Source: Aureispira sp. CCB-E
GTDB taxonomy: Bacteria; Bacteroidota; Bacteroidia; Chitinophagales; Saprospiraceae
Reading direction: 5' to 3'
Length of the DNA stretch: 64,000 bases
Assembly (NCBI RefSeq): GCF_031326345.1
Contig: NZ_CP133671.1
Location: 2,418,001 to 2,482,000 of the forward strand
Below, piece after piece: positions 23,643 to 32,407 of the stretch (position 1 is the stretch's first letter; each line of letters opens with the position of its first letter). The notes under the pieces were generated by a model. That model searched no databases, was not told the DNA's origin, and saw nothing but the letters and a program-made list of their open reading frames with translations. Both the position numbers and the translations under genes were made by a program.

Positions 23643-24212
23643 ATGGATAATAGGAACAATAAAGTTAGACTTGTGAAGTATGATTATTTAGAAAAAATGA
23701 AGGCTAAAGAAAGACTTTCAGATAATGAAATAAAGAAACTAATTAGATACGCTATTTATGAGACAGATTTAAGCTCTAATGGCGACTTCTTAAAGCCTTG
23801 CCTTGTTCAAATAGGGGTAAAAGATGTTAGTGCAAAAATTTATGAATACTATAAAAACGGAACGATTAGAGAAAAAATAGGAGCTTTGAAATTGTGGTAT
23901 TGGGTGAGAGAAGATGTAGATTATTTTTGTACAAAAAGGAAGAAATTAATAAAGAATAAACACGCTATAAAAAATAATAAAACCGAATATGTTAATCGGT
24001 TAGAACTTTTAAAATCTGATTTTAAAAAGTGTAATGATGTGCTTTTGAAATTCTTTTTTCAATGGGCAATTTTTACAGAAAGGGATTCTAGTCTATTTGA
24101 AGGCTTGCCTGAAACCGTTCCAGAGTTAAAAGGCTATTTAATAGAAAAGAAGGCAATGGATAGTTTGAGGATTCTCAATATAATGTTTCCTAATTTAGCG
24201 GCAGAATTCTAA
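23643..24212 (+). CDS. Hypothetical protein
   Basis: A 189-residue basic, helical, soluble protein (frequent K, repeated KK) without TM segment or motif I can name. It starts 40 bp after the IS right end, so its native promoter may have been displaced. It is in the same direction as the following replication genes but separated from them by the repeat cluster and the repressor switch. Confidence 0.55.
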   Translation: MDNRNNKVRLVKYDYLEKMKAKERLSDNEIKKLIRYAIYETDLSSNGDFLKPCLVQIGVKDVSAKIYEYYKNGTIREKIGALKLWYWVREDVDYFCTKRKKLIKNKHAIKNNKTEYVNRLELLKSDFKKCNDVLLKFFFQWAIFTERDSSLFEGLPETVPELKGYLIEKKAMDSLRILNIMFPNLAAEF

Positions 24213-24359
24213 CTTCTATTAAGGTAGAAGAAAAGTTAATTCTGCTAGATAAAATAAGATTGTTAATCCAAGTCACAAATAAGGAAAAAACAAACAAAAA
24301 AATAAGAGAGCCTCTTCAAAAAAAACTTTCTCCAAAAATACCGTTTTATTTTTCCAACT

Positions 24360-24651
24360 TCCAACAAGCATAAAATTAATAGAGCGTGTATTTAGTGTAA
24401 GTTATTGATAATTAATAAGTAATAATAAAATAATAACTAAAAAAAGTACTAAAAAGCTGTTGGAGCCTGTTGGAAAAAGGTATTTTTTGTTGGAAAAATC
24501 AGAACGCATAAAAAAAGTGTTGGATTTCCTTTTTCCTACAGATTGTAGGAAAAAGTCCTACTTTTCCAACAAAAAGCCGATTTATCCAACACTTTGTAAG
24601 GGTGTTGGAGAGTTATTTTGTTGATTATTAGTTGTTTATGTGTTTGTTGGA
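24360..24651. repeat. TGTTGGA/TCCAACA repeat cluster
   Basis: Nine exact copies of TGTTGGA or its complement within 290 bp of noncoding DNA (at 24360, 24458, 24468, 24488, 24518, 24565, 24585, 24603 and 24645). Both orientations occur, so some pairs form inverted repeats. It is a plausible protein-binding array, for example a replication origin or partition site. It fills most of the 530-bp gap between genes. Confidence 0.65.
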
Positions 24652-24742
24652 ATTTTGACCCCAAAAAAACATATAAGAGGGAGAAAGAAAGAAAAAATAT
24701 ACAAAATAGCTGTTTTGGAAAAAGTCACTAAATTCTTTCCTT

Positions 24743-25024
24743 TTACTCTTTTTGCTCTCTTAAAATCAACAATTGTATAAGCTTGTCTTTTTCTAGCAAG
24801 GCTTGATCTTTACAAATAATAATTTGTCGAAGTTGAGCCAGCTCTTGCTGCAACATTGTAATGATTTGTTTTGAATCTTGTTCTCTGGTTGGTACTTGTT
24901 CGATATTGTTAGAGTCGGATAATTCGGAATGATTGATAAGAGTATTATCATCTCCAATAACGATATTCATATTTAGAGTCAGGGTTAAAATAATGATATT
25001 ATATTTTTCAGGTTGTGCTTTCAT
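24743..25024 (-). CDS. Small coiled-coil protein related to the neighbouring repressor's C-terminus
   Basis: A 93-residue protein with an N-terminal GDDN segment followed by an Asn/Ser-rich stretch and a C-terminal coiled coil (LLQQELAQLRQ..., then LLEKDKLIQLL). The plan matches the C-terminal half of the repressor at 25094-25645 (TGDNTV, Asn/Ser stretch, coiled coil ending in MIISLLQ). It lacks the HTH, so it could modulate the repressor by mixed coiled-coil formation; that is inference. Confidence 0.6.
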   Translation of the reverse strand: MKAQPEKYNIIILTLTLNMNIVIGDDNTLINHSELSDSNNIEQVPTREQDSKQIITMLQQELAQLRQIIICKDQALLEKDKLIQLLILREQKE

Positions 25025-25093
25025 GTATCTAAAAAAACACGAATATTTTTTTGTTTAGTTCCCCGAAAAATAAAGATATATTTCCTTTATATA

Positions 25094-25645
25094 TTACTTG
25101 CCCTGTAACAATGAAATAATCATTTCCTTGTCTTTTATTTGATTCTCCAAAGTGGCTATATTGCCCTCTAGTACTGACTTAGACTCTTCTAAGATTAATT
25201 TAGACTCTCGTAATAATTGGTTGGCGGTTTGTTCTATTTGGATCTCTTTTTTCAAAGATTTGATTTCTATTTTTAGATTTTTTATTTCTGCTTTTAGCTC
25301 CTTGAGCTTTGAGTCATTCTCACTTTGAATAACTGTATTGTCTCCAGTATTGGTATTGTTACTGTTGGTTAATTTGCTGTTGTGGATAATAGTATTATTA
25401 CTGTTAGTTGCTTTTTTAAATGCCTCTATGTCTCTAAACATTTCCCCTTCTCCGACTAGTAGCCAATATATATTAACCTCTGGATAGTTTTCTATAAGTG
25501 GAATTATAATTTTAGAACTAGGAAGACTATTGCCCTGCAGTATTTTATTTATAGATGTAGAAGAGACTTTTAATTTTTTTGAAAATTGAGCACCATTCGT
25601 ATTTAGGGCAAAGAATAGTTCTTTAAATCTTTGATGTATAGACAT
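25094..25645 (-). CDS. XRE-type repressor with coiled-coil C-terminus
   Basis: A 183-residue protein. Residues 1-65 form a helix-turn-helix (FSKKLKVSSTSINKILQG) ending in VNIYWLLVGEGEMF, typical of Bacteroidota phage-type repressors. An Asn/Ser/Thr-rich linker and a long coiled coil (about 110-183) follow for dimerisation. It is divergent from the regulator at 26108, and the space between holds operator-like repeats. This is the arrangement of a lysis/lysogeny or excision switch. Confidence 0.8.
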   Translation of the reverse strand: MSIHQRFKELFFALNTNGAQFSKKLKVSSTSINKILQGNSLPSSKIIIPLIENYPEVNIYWLLVGEGEMFRDIEAFKKATNSNNTIIHNSKLTNSNNTNTGDNTVIQSENDSKLKELKAEIKNLKIEIKSLKKEIQIEQTANQLLRESKLILEESKSVLEGNIATLENQIKDKEMIISLLQGK

Positions 25646-25701
25646 TTACTGTGCTTTTTTGCTTTATGGTGTTATTTTGTTATAGTGAAAACTGCAAAAA
25701 T

Positions 25702-25815
25702 AATCGGTAAAAAAGTGTATTTTTTATCCTAAAAAGTTGCAAATCGGTAAAAAAGTTTATATAATTGTAATGTTAACAATAACTACTTAGTGGAATGAGC
25801 CAATTATTGTTAACA
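25702..25815. promoter_or_regulatory. Operator-like repeats of the switch
   Basis: Two exact direct copies of AATCGGTAAAAAAGT (25702-25716 and 25742-25756) and a perfect 12-bp inverted repeat TGTTAACAATAA/TTATTGTTAACA (25771-25782 and 25804-25815) lie between the divergent regulator genes. They are good candidates for binding sites of the XRE repressor and of a second regulator. Confidence 0.6.
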
Positions 25816-25926
25816 GAAAAAGTTCTAAATATTTAGCCATACAAGGTACTAACTTTTTGTATTAGGCTAAAATATCTTAATGTCTTTATTTATTGTGAAG
25901 TGATTCTGTGGGAAGAATTACAAACG

Positions 25927-26009
25927 GATGAACGGCTGCCAGGCTGTAGCTACTATACTTTATCAAGGGGTTGATATAGTAGTATAAGGTTCGAGTCCTT
26001 ACGTTCAGC
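25927..26009 (+). ncRNA. tRNA-like sequence with aberrant anticodon region
   Basis: The T-arm is canonical: TAAGG-TTCGAGT-CCTTA with the invariant TTC, A and Y positions. It is followed directly by CGTTCAG, which pairs with TGAACG at 25929-25934 to give an acceptor-like stem. A GCT/AGC hairpin resembles a short D-arm with GG in the loop. The middle does not form an anticodon arm: TACTAT/ATAGTA and ATCAA/TTGAT make a long bulged hairpin with a GGGG loop. It could be a degenerate tRNA, a tRNA mimic or an RNA regulator. It lies 100 bp before the regulator gene at 26108. Confidence 0.4.
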
Positions 26010-26107
26010 AAAAATTCCATAATTATTTAATTATAAGTATTCAACAAGCTACTTTGTTTTGATAAGTGGCTTGGCGAAGCTTTGTCTAAAACCAAACAAA
26101 TATAACT

Positions 26108-26371
26108 ATGAAAAAAGGATCGCTAACACCACAGCAACTTTTTTGCCAGCTCTTAGATCAATTGGCAGTAAACGAATACCGAGAGCTGCACAAAAAAATA
26201 GGAATCACAAAAAAAATGCTAACACATATGCGCAATGCGCCACATAGTGCTACTTATGAAATGACGTTGAAGTTTGCCAAAGCCTTAAATGTTGATCCCG
26301 TAGAATTAATTGATCTGTATGATTTTGGCGCTTCAAGAATAACCGTAGAAGAGTATAAAGGATTAAAATAA
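26108..26371 (+). CDS. Small helix-turn-helix regulator
   Basis: An 87-residue protein with a predicted HTH: LHKKIGITKKMLTHMRNA is followed by a recognition-type helix, then a dimerisation-like YEMTLKFAKALNVDPVELIDLY segment typical of XRE/Cro proteins. It opens the rightward operon opposite to the repressor at 25094, so a Cro-like or activator role fits. Confidence 0.7.
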   Translation: MKKGSLTPQQLFCQLLDQLAVNEYRELHKKIGITKKMLTHMRNAPHSATYEMTLKFAKALNVDPVELIDLYDFGASRITVEEYKGLK

Positions 26372-26406
26372 AAAAAGCTCCTAAGCGGCAACTTAGGAGC
26401 TAAAAA
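26372..26406. terminator. Hairpin after the small regulator
   Basis: A perfect 10-bp stem AGCTCCTAAG/CTTAGGAGCT with a 6-nt loop. The T tract is on the minus-strand side, so it would mainly terminate leftward transcripts and act as a partial barrier rightward. A second small hairpin (CTGTCTA.TAGACAG) follows at about 26411. Confidence 0.6.
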
Positions 26407-26446
26407 TTAGCTGTCTATGTAGACAGAAAAAACAGACTTCAAAATT

Positions 26447-27646
26447 ATGAAAAAATTTGCAAAAAATCCATATTCCCTCGCTCGTAAGGGAATAAGTTCT
26501 TTGATTGCCTCCGAAAGTATGGAGGCAACCTTAGCTAAAAAGTTTCAACACACCACCTTTTCCAAACGTTTTTGGATGGTCAATTTGTCTTTGATGTTCC
26601 TAGCTTTTGCCGTGCAAATGGCTAGTTTAATTACAGCAGGTTTTATGTTGTATCATTACTTTGGCAATGTTCCGATGCTGTTAAGGATCCCTTTGTTACT
26701 GGTTGTTATTTTAGTGATAGAAGTTATTAAGCGGATTGCATTGGATGATGTGTTTAAATCTGCTTTTCAATACCGAGAATTTGAACCGTTTTCTTTTGTT
26801 GTTTCAATGGTATTTGTGGGTATTAGTATCGGTATCTCTTATGGAGGGGCTTCTTTTGTTGCGGCTCTGATGGTGAACCAACCTAAAGCTATTGAACCAA
26901 GTTTAAAAAGTGCGGCTCCCATCCAAAACAATTATCAAGCGCAAATTGCAGCCATTGTACAAGAACGGGACACGATTCGAGCTACTCGTTTGTACCGTGG
27001 CAAGCTAAGAAGTGAAGACCAACGAGCGATTAATAAGCACAACGAAACGATTAAAAGTTTGCAAACAGAGCAGCGGCAAGAGCTGCAGTCGTTGGCACAA
27101 GAAAATGATTCGTTGGCAGTCGCTGCAGCTGCAGCAACAGCGGTGTTAATTGCGCAAGCAACTAAGGAATGCCAGGCGTTGGAACAACAGTTAGAATATG
27201 CGGTGCTTATCTTTGAATTGTTGCTGTTATTGTGCTTGTCGTTTAGTTGGTGGTATTATGATAATTGTCGAAAAGAGCGCCTTGGAATGGCAGAAAATGC
27301 CGACATAGAAACGGCAGAAGAGGAGGAAGGTACTCCTTCTAGCACGCCAGCCGTTACTACAGCCGTTACGTCCATTACTCCAGCAGCGACAGGAGGAGAA
27401 GCGGCTCCCATCTTGAGCCAAAAAAAGATTGGATTTATTGATTATGAGCAGACCGAAACGGCAGAAGAAAACGACAGCCATACGATAGCAAAGGAATTAG
27501 AATATACTCGTAAATGTCCTGTTTGTGAAACGGGTTTTATTCATAATTCATGGAATCACACCTACTGTACAGAAGCCTGTAAAATCAAAGCTTGGGAAAA
27601 GCGGACGAACAGAAAATATACAGGGCCTACGACTAAAAAAGCATAA
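26447..27646 (+). CDS. Membrane protein with coiled coil and C-terminal zinc ribbon (paralogue of gene at 2)
   Basis: A 399-residue protein homologous along its length to the partial one at 2-1165: N-terminal KNPYS segment, two to three TM helices (about 40-130), a GAS-rich loop, a charged coiled coil with TRLYRGKLRSEDQ (compare KNRLWQGRLSSKDS), another TM (about 245-265) ending SWWY, a Thr/Ala-rich linker, and a Cys4 ribbon (CPVC, then C-x3-C) near the end. The function is unknown. It starts the operon containing the primase, 23 bp before it, which suggests membrane attachment of replication. Confidence 0.75.
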   Translation: MKKFAKNPYSLARKGISSLIASESMEATLAKKFQHTTFSKRFWMVNLSLMFLAFAVQMASLITAGFMLYHYFGNVPMLLRIPLLLVVILVIEVIKRIALDDVFKSAFQYREFEPFSFVVSMVFVGISIGISYGGASFVAALMVNQPKAIEPSLKSAAPIQNNYQAQIAAIVQERDTIRATRLYRGKLRSEDQRAINKHNETIKSLQTEQRQELQSLAQENDSLAVAAAAATAVLIAQATKECQALEQQLEYAVLIFELLLLLCLSFSWWYYDNCRKERLGMAENADIETAEEEEGTPSSTPAVTTAVTSITPAATGGEAAPILSQKKIGFIDYEQTETAEENDSHTIAKELEYTRKCPVCETGFIHNSWNHTYCTEACKIKAWEKRTNRKYTGPTTKKA

Positions 27647-27669
27647 CTAACCCCCTATAAAAACACATT

Positions 27670-30600
27670 ATGTATATTACGAATTTAGAACAATTGAAAT
27701 CAAAATTTGAGATAGAAACAGTAGTTGCTGATTTAACGGATTGGAATGAGGGAATGAAGCCTTCTATGTGCTGCCCATTTCATAAAGAAAAAACGCCTTC
27801 TTTTTCTATCTCAAAATCAAAAAATATAGCCACTTGTTTTGGGAGCTGTGGCAAGACGTACACCCCAATTAGTTTTGTAATGGAATACAAACAATTGGAC
27901 TTTGTGGCAGCGGTAGAATATGCTGCAAAATTGCATCGGGTAGCGGTGGAGTATGCGGAGCAATTGAGCGAAGAGCAGCTGGAGGAGCTGAAAGCTCGAC
28001 AAATCAAAAAAGAGCAATATTTGCTTTATAATCGTTTGGTTGCCGAGGCTTATTTTAAGCATCATCATGGAGAAGAGGAGCTGGTTGAAGAAATCTATTT
28101 TGGAGAAAGGAGTTTAAAAGGGGCAACGGTTCAAGCTTTTGGCATTTGTCAAAGTTCGGTGAATTGGCATTTTACCGAGGATTTGAAATTAGACAATACA
28201 ACCTTGAAAGAATTGGGCATTATCAAGAAAGGAAAAAAGGGCTTTTTTGATGTGTTTAGAAATCGTATTTTATTTCCTATTCATAACCCTAGTAGGGCAG
28301 TGGTTGGTTTTGCAGGTCGAGCGATAGAAGAGGAGCAAAAACCTAAATACTTGAACAGCTGTGAAACGGATCTATACCAAAAGGAGCAGCTCTTGTATGG
28401 CTTGAGTCAGCAACTCCAAGAAATCAAAGCATCCAAAGTAGTTTATTTGGTAGAGGGGTATTGGGATGTTTTGAGTTTGTACGATGCGAAGTTCTTTGGA
28501 GTGGTAGCCGCTGGAGGAACATCGTTGAGTGTTGCACAAGCAAAATTGATCAATCGTTATGCGGAGCGTGTTGTTTTGTTGTATGATGGCGATGAGGCAG
28601 GAATAGAAGCAGCTGTTCGGAATATGCCCAAATTAATAGAGTTAGGACTTCATGTTGATATTATTCCTTTGCCCGAAAATCAAGATCCAGATAGTTTTAT
28701 AAGAGAGATAGGAGGCGAAGCCTTTGCTATTTTTTGTAAAGAGAACAAAACAGATGCGATTAATTGGTATTTGGAGCATGAGCTGCAGCACTCAGAAAGA
28801 GATAATTTTGCGACTCAACGCATTAGTGAATTGGCGATTAACTTAATTGCAAAAATCAAAAATGAGTTAGCGCAAGATTGTTACATTCGAGATGTGTCTA
28901 AGCTGTTAGATATAAAACAAAGTGTGTTATCCGTGCAGCTCAAGGATAAAATGGGCGAATTGAATTTTAATGCAGAACAACAAAGTCTAACAGCAGCCCA
29001 GCGCAAAAGCTTGTTTAAATATGGCATGTATGAGGATGAAAATCAATATTGGTGCAGTACTGGAAAAGGTGCTTATGATTGTGTGTCTAATTTTGTAATC
29101 AAACCTTTGTTTCATCTCAAGTCAAAAGAAAATCCAAAGCGCTTGTTTGAGCTGTTGAATAAATACAATCAAAAAGTTGTCTTAGATGTTGAAACGGTTG
29201 TTTTGGTTGGTTTGGATAAATTTAGAGTAGCAGTTGAAGCAGAAGGGAACTATTTTTTTACGGGTAATATAGCGCAATACAATCGCATCAAAGCCAAGAT
29301 TTATGATGAAATGAAAACCTGTTATGAAGTTGATGTGTTGGGCTATCACAAGGACGGTTTTTATACTTTTGGAAATGGCATTTATACCATAGAAAAAGGG
29401 TTTGTTCCTGTGAATAAATACGGGATTTTGTCTTATAAAGACAAGCGTTATTTTTTGCCTGCTTTTAGCGATATTTACAAGGATTCGGATATGTCCTTTA
29501 AAGATGAAAAAAACTTTGCTTATCAGGACTCAAAAATTACCTTCAAACAATGGTCTACTTTGTTTTGTAAGGTGCATGGGAGCAAAGGACAAATAGCCAT
29601 CTGTTTTTATATTGCGGCTCTGTTTAGAGATGTGATCCATGAGTATGTCAATTTTCCTCTACTCAATTTGTTTGGTCAACCAGGAACAGGAAAATCATTT
29701 ATGGGAAAGAACCTTTCGTATATGTTTGGAATTGCTAAGGATGGTTTTAACCTCAATAGTGGTACGTTGGTTGGGTTTTATAATCGCTTGGTTTTGGCTC
29801 GGAATGCCCTGGTATTTTGTGAGGAGTATTTTAATTCGATAGACTTTAGATTTATCCAGGGTTTGAAATCTATTTACGATGGGATTGGACGAGAAAAAGG
29901 ACAAAAGACAGGAACAAAAAGTTTGGTCAGTGAGATTTATTCCGCTTGTGTATTTGTAGGGCAGGAGCTGCCAACGTTTGACAATGCTTTGTTTACTCGT
30001 GTAATTAATTTGGCATTTTCACAAACAGAATACAGCCAAGAAGAAACGAATGCTGCAGAAGAATTAAAAGCCATGCGCAAGAATGGGGAATTAATCAACA
30101 TCACGGCAAAATTAAGCGCTTTTAGACCATATATCCAAGCCCATTATGAGGAGCAATACAACCGTACTTTTTCAGCCATTAAAAAGGCAGTCGCTCAAAA
30201 AGGAGTACACACTCGATTAGTTGAAAATAACGCTGCTATTTTAACGGTTTTTGATTTGCTGAAGGAAAAAGTTACTTTTCCTTTTAGTGCAGATGAAGTG
30301 TATCAAAATTGTATTGATAATATCTTGCACCAAAACGACCAAATCCACAGCGAAACAGAAACGGCCATGTTTTGGGATTTAATCGAGTACCTGGTAAGTA
30401 CTGGACTCTTGGAAGAGGGCGTGGATTATAAGATTGAGGAAAAATCGGGCTGGAAAAATGTTTCTTATGATAAGCCCAAATATATCTTGTATCTATCGTT
30501 TGCCAAAGCATTTCCTTTGTATCGTGAATATCACAAGCGCCAATTGGGCAAAGATGGTTTAACAAAATCTTCTTTATCACATTATCTCAAGACACACCCA

Positions 30601-30804
30601 GGCTTTATTGATTATTTGAAAAGTACGAGAATGGGCAGAAAAAATACCTCTGCTTTTGTCTTTGACTATGATGGATTAGGTATCAATATCAAAGAAGAAC
30701 CTAAAGTATCATACGATTATACCGCTGAAAATGAGATTTGGGAGGAAATGGAGGAACACAGGCAAGAGCAGCTTAAAAAACAAATGGAAGCTCAAAAAAA
30801 ATAG
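27670..30804 (+). CDS. Primase-helicase fusion (CHC2 zinc finger, TOPRIM, P-loop ATPase)
   Basis: A 1044-residue replication protein. Residues 30-65 form a DnaG-type CHC2 zinc finger (MCCPFHKEKTPSFS, then TCFGSCG). A TOPRIM domain follows at about 257-345 with the catalytic Glu in YLVEGYWD and DGDEAG. A C-terminal P-loop ATPase has Walker A LFGQPGTGKS near 665 and an acidic Walker B-like VFCEEY near 715. This build matches replicative primase-helicases of plasmids and phages, which synthesise primers and unwind DNA. It gives the right element its own replication ability. An equivalent for the left element is not in the window. Confidence 0.85.
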   Translation: MYITNLEQLKSKFEIETVVADLTDWNEGMKPSMCCPFHKEKTPSFSISKSKNIATCFGSCGKTYTPISFVMEYKQLDFVAAVEYAAKLHRVAVEYAEQLSEEQLEELKARQIKKEQYLLYNRLVAEAYFKHHHGEEELVEEIYFGERSLKGATVQAFGICQSSVNWHFTEDLKLDNTTLKELGIIKKGKKGFFDVFRNRILFPIHNPSRAVVGFAGRAIEEEQKPKYLNSCETDLYQKEQLLYGLSQQLQEIKASKVVYLVEGYWDVLSLYDAKFFGVVAAGGTSLSVAQAKLINRYAERVVLLYDGDEAGIEAAVRNMPKLIELGLHVDIIPLPENQDPDSFIREIGGEAFAIFCKENKTDAINWYLEHELQHSERDNFATQRISELAINLIAKIKNELAQDCYIRDVSKLLDIKQSVLSVQLKDKMGELNFNAEQQSLTAAQRKSLFKYGMYEDENQYWCSTGKGAYDCVSNFVIKPLFHLKSKENPKRLFELLNKYNQKVVLDVETVVLVGLDKFRVAVEAEGNYFFTGNIAQYNRIKAKIYDEMKTCYEVDVLGYHKDGFYTFGNGIYTIEKGFVPVNKYGILSYKDKRYFLPAFSDIYKDSDMSFKDEKNFAYQDSKITFKQWSTLFCKVHGSKGQIAICFYIAALFRDVIHEYVNFPLLNLFGQPGTGKSFMGKNLSYMFGIAKDGFNLNSGTLVGFYNRLVLARNALVFCEEYFNSIDFRFIQGLKSIYDGIGREKGQKTGTKSLVSEIYSACVFVGQELPTFDNALFTRVINLAFSQTEYSQEETNAAEELKAMRKNGELINITAKLSAFRPYIQAHYEEQYNRTFSAIKKAVAQKGVHTRLVENNAAILTVFDLLKEKVTFPFSADEVYQNCIDNILHQNDQIHSETETAMFWDLIEYLVSTGLLEEGVDYKIEEKSGWKNVSYDKPKYILYLSFAKAFPLYREYHKRQLGKDGLTKSSLSHYLKTHPGFIDYLKSTRMGRKNTSAFVFDYDGLGINIKEEPKVSYDYTAENEIWEEMEEHRQEQLKKQMEAQKK

Positions 30805-31178
30805 CCTTTTAAGGCGATTTAAAAACAATCTTCTGAATTACGCCATTGAATAAGAGCTATAAAGAAGGGAAATTTTTATAAGTCAAAATCATATAATACA
30901 TTTGAATAGGAATGGATGACGAACGGTCATCAAACAGGACACAAAGAGACCCCTACACCCCGCCACACTTAGCTAAATCCCTAAATAGCGTCTTTGTGTT
31001 CCTGTTTTTTTTCTCTTCCTCCCAAAACTTCACCAATAAAGGATACAACATCCTTTTGACTCCATTATATAAATAAAAGATTAGTCTAGCGAACAATACC
31101 CTATCACAAATAGCTTGTGATAGGGCTAAACATCGCATATAGAGCCAAATAATTAATTGATCATATTCTAAATAAACG
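30805..31178. other. Noncoding region after the primase-helicase
   Basis: About 370 bp with no convincing gene. Its main feature is the perfect hairpin at 31099-31125. A frame on the minus strand across it looks like a shadow. Confidence 0.4.
31099..31125. repeat. Perfect 11-bp inverted repeat
   Basis: CCCTATCACAA and its exact complement TTGTGATAGGG with a 5-nt loop. No T tract on either side, so it is not a normal terminator. A role as origin, regulator site or RNA structure is possible. Confidence 0.6.
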
Positions 31179-31184
31179 ATGGTT

Positions 31185-31538
31185 ATGAGTGTATCAAAAT
31201 ACATAATACTCCAAAGAGGTAATAAAATAACTTACCAAGAAAAGACGCTTAAAATAGTTGATCCTGTAAGCGTCAAAGTAAGGGAGGTAAAAAGCACTAA
31301 AGTAGTAGGAATAAAAGGACAAGCAGCGACTCAAGCTCAACCGATAGACAAACTTGCTGTCTTAGCGATTATTCATAAAGAAATAGAAGTCTTGATGGAT
31401 GTTGAAAAGGAATTGAACAGCAAGGGAATGACAGAAGATGAATTGTTATTTGGAGAAATAATAGGGAATGGTTCTAGTGTCCTTAATTCTGAAATAAGAA
31501 GCTTAAAAGCAATTCTTTCTAAAATAGAAAAACTCTAA
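31185..31538 (+). CDS. Hypothetical protein, paralogue of the gene at 2324
   Basis: A 117-residue protein. The start at 31185 (rather than the ATG two codons upstream) gives the N-terminus MSVSKYIILQRGNKI, which lines up with MSNQNLKLSKGSKI of the left-element protein. The C-terminal halves share an acidic-basic helical pattern and a similar last helix. Both precede an A-rich repeat block and, further on, a GIY-YIG-like gene. The function is unknown. Confidence 0.6.
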   Translation: MSVSKYIILQRGNKITYQEKTLKIVDPVSVKVREVKSTKVVGIKGQAATQAQPIDKLAVLAIIHKEIEVLMDVEKELNSKGMTEDELLFGEIIGNGSSVLNSEIRSLKAILSKIEKL

Positions 31539-31544
31539 AAATAA

Positions 31545-31745
31545 AGGGCTGAAAAAAACGAAAATAAAAAGGAAAATAAAAACGAAATAAAAGCCTAAAA
31601 AAAACGAAAAAAAAACGCTGTAAAAACGAAATAAATGCGTTTAAAGCCTAAAAAAGGCAGAAATGTCTCTTTTTAGAATTTTAGAAAAAAACGTTTTCAA
31701 AAACGAAAAAAAAAGCCTTAAAAAATGTAAAATAATTTTTTTAAA
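31545..31745 (+). repeat. A-rich repeat block, counterpart of 2715-2885
   Basis: Contains many AAAACGAAA units, the block AAATAAATGCGTTTAAAGCC shared with the left element, and ACGTTTTCAAAAACGAAA like ACGTTTTCAAAAACAAA at 2771. The same position between two conserved genes in both elements suggests a conserved cis function. Confidence 0.6.
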
Positions 31746-31762
31746 AAATAATATTATAATCT

Positions 31763-32191
31763 ATGAATCGTCAGCACACAAATATCAACCCCTTGACTGT
31801 TCATGCCCCTATTGTTGCCTCCAAATTAGGCAGATACCGAGCGGTAAAAGGCGTTTTTATTCTTCGTAAAAATGATAGGGTAATTTATATAGGAAACTCC
31901 AAAAATATCTATAAGGCTGTGATTCGGCTGTTTCAGAAAAAGGGAGTTTTGTACCATATAGATAGACGTACGGTTAATTTTGAGATTGTTATTCCATCTT
32001 TTAGAGTCCAAACAACCGAAATCATTTTAAAGCGTCTATTTAAGCCTAAATATAATATTCGACCTCTACCCAAAGAGAAACAAACAACGGCTCAAAAAAG
32101 GCAATCTAAACGACTTTTAGAAAGTTACCTAGAGCAAACTCGGTTTGAGGTTGAGGTTCATAAAGAAGGAGAACATCAAAGCGATAATTAA
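31763..32191 (+). CDS. GIY-YIG-fold protein lacking the catalytic arginine (paralogue)
   Basis: A 142-residue protein homologous to the one at 5004-5420. GVFILRKNDRVIYIGNSKNI shows the GIY and YIG strands (VYI/IG), and the following Arg position is again Ala (KAVIR). The family PKYN motif is kept (LFKPKYNIRP). The conserved loss of the Arg in both copies makes a nuclease role doubtful and a DNA- or junction-binding role more likely. It is closed by a terminator and followed by the restriction-modification operon. Confidence 0.7.
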   Translation: MNRQHTNINPLTVHAPIVASKLGRYRAVKGVFILRKNDRVIYIGNSKNIYKAVIRLFQKKGVLYHIDRRTVNFEIVIPSFRVQTTEIILKRLFKPKYNIRPLPKEKQTTAQKRQSKRLLESYLEQTRFEVEVHKEGEHQSDN

Positions 32192-32222
32192 GACTTTATC
32201 AAGTTGAATTGATGTTGATTGA

Positions 32223-32251
32223 AAGCTATCTCATTTTGAGGTGGCTTTTTT
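32223..32251 (+). terminator. Rho-independent terminator
   Basis: AAAGCTATCTC pairs with GAGGTGGCTTT (with wobbles) around a TTTT-containing loop, followed by T8. It separates the replication-type operon from the restriction-modification cargo. Confidence 0.7.
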
Positions 32252-32407
32252 TTATGCAAAGTTTCAAACTTTTTTTTAAAAGTTATTAAATTTTTAATGG
32301 AATAACATTTTTTGTATCTATTTTACTGTTTTCGGTTGTTTTATTAGCTCGTTAGAAGGCTAAAAAGCAAAAGTATAATTTGATAAATTCCTATAAAACA
32401 CCCAATA

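Noticed and set aside
26059-26247. 62-residue frame overlapping the small HTH gene
   Set aside because: It is out of frame with the HTH gene and starts within the leader; a shadow.
30953-31204. 83-residue frame on the minus strand
   Set aside because: It crosses the hairpin and the start of the conserved gene at 31185, has no clear start context and odd composition.
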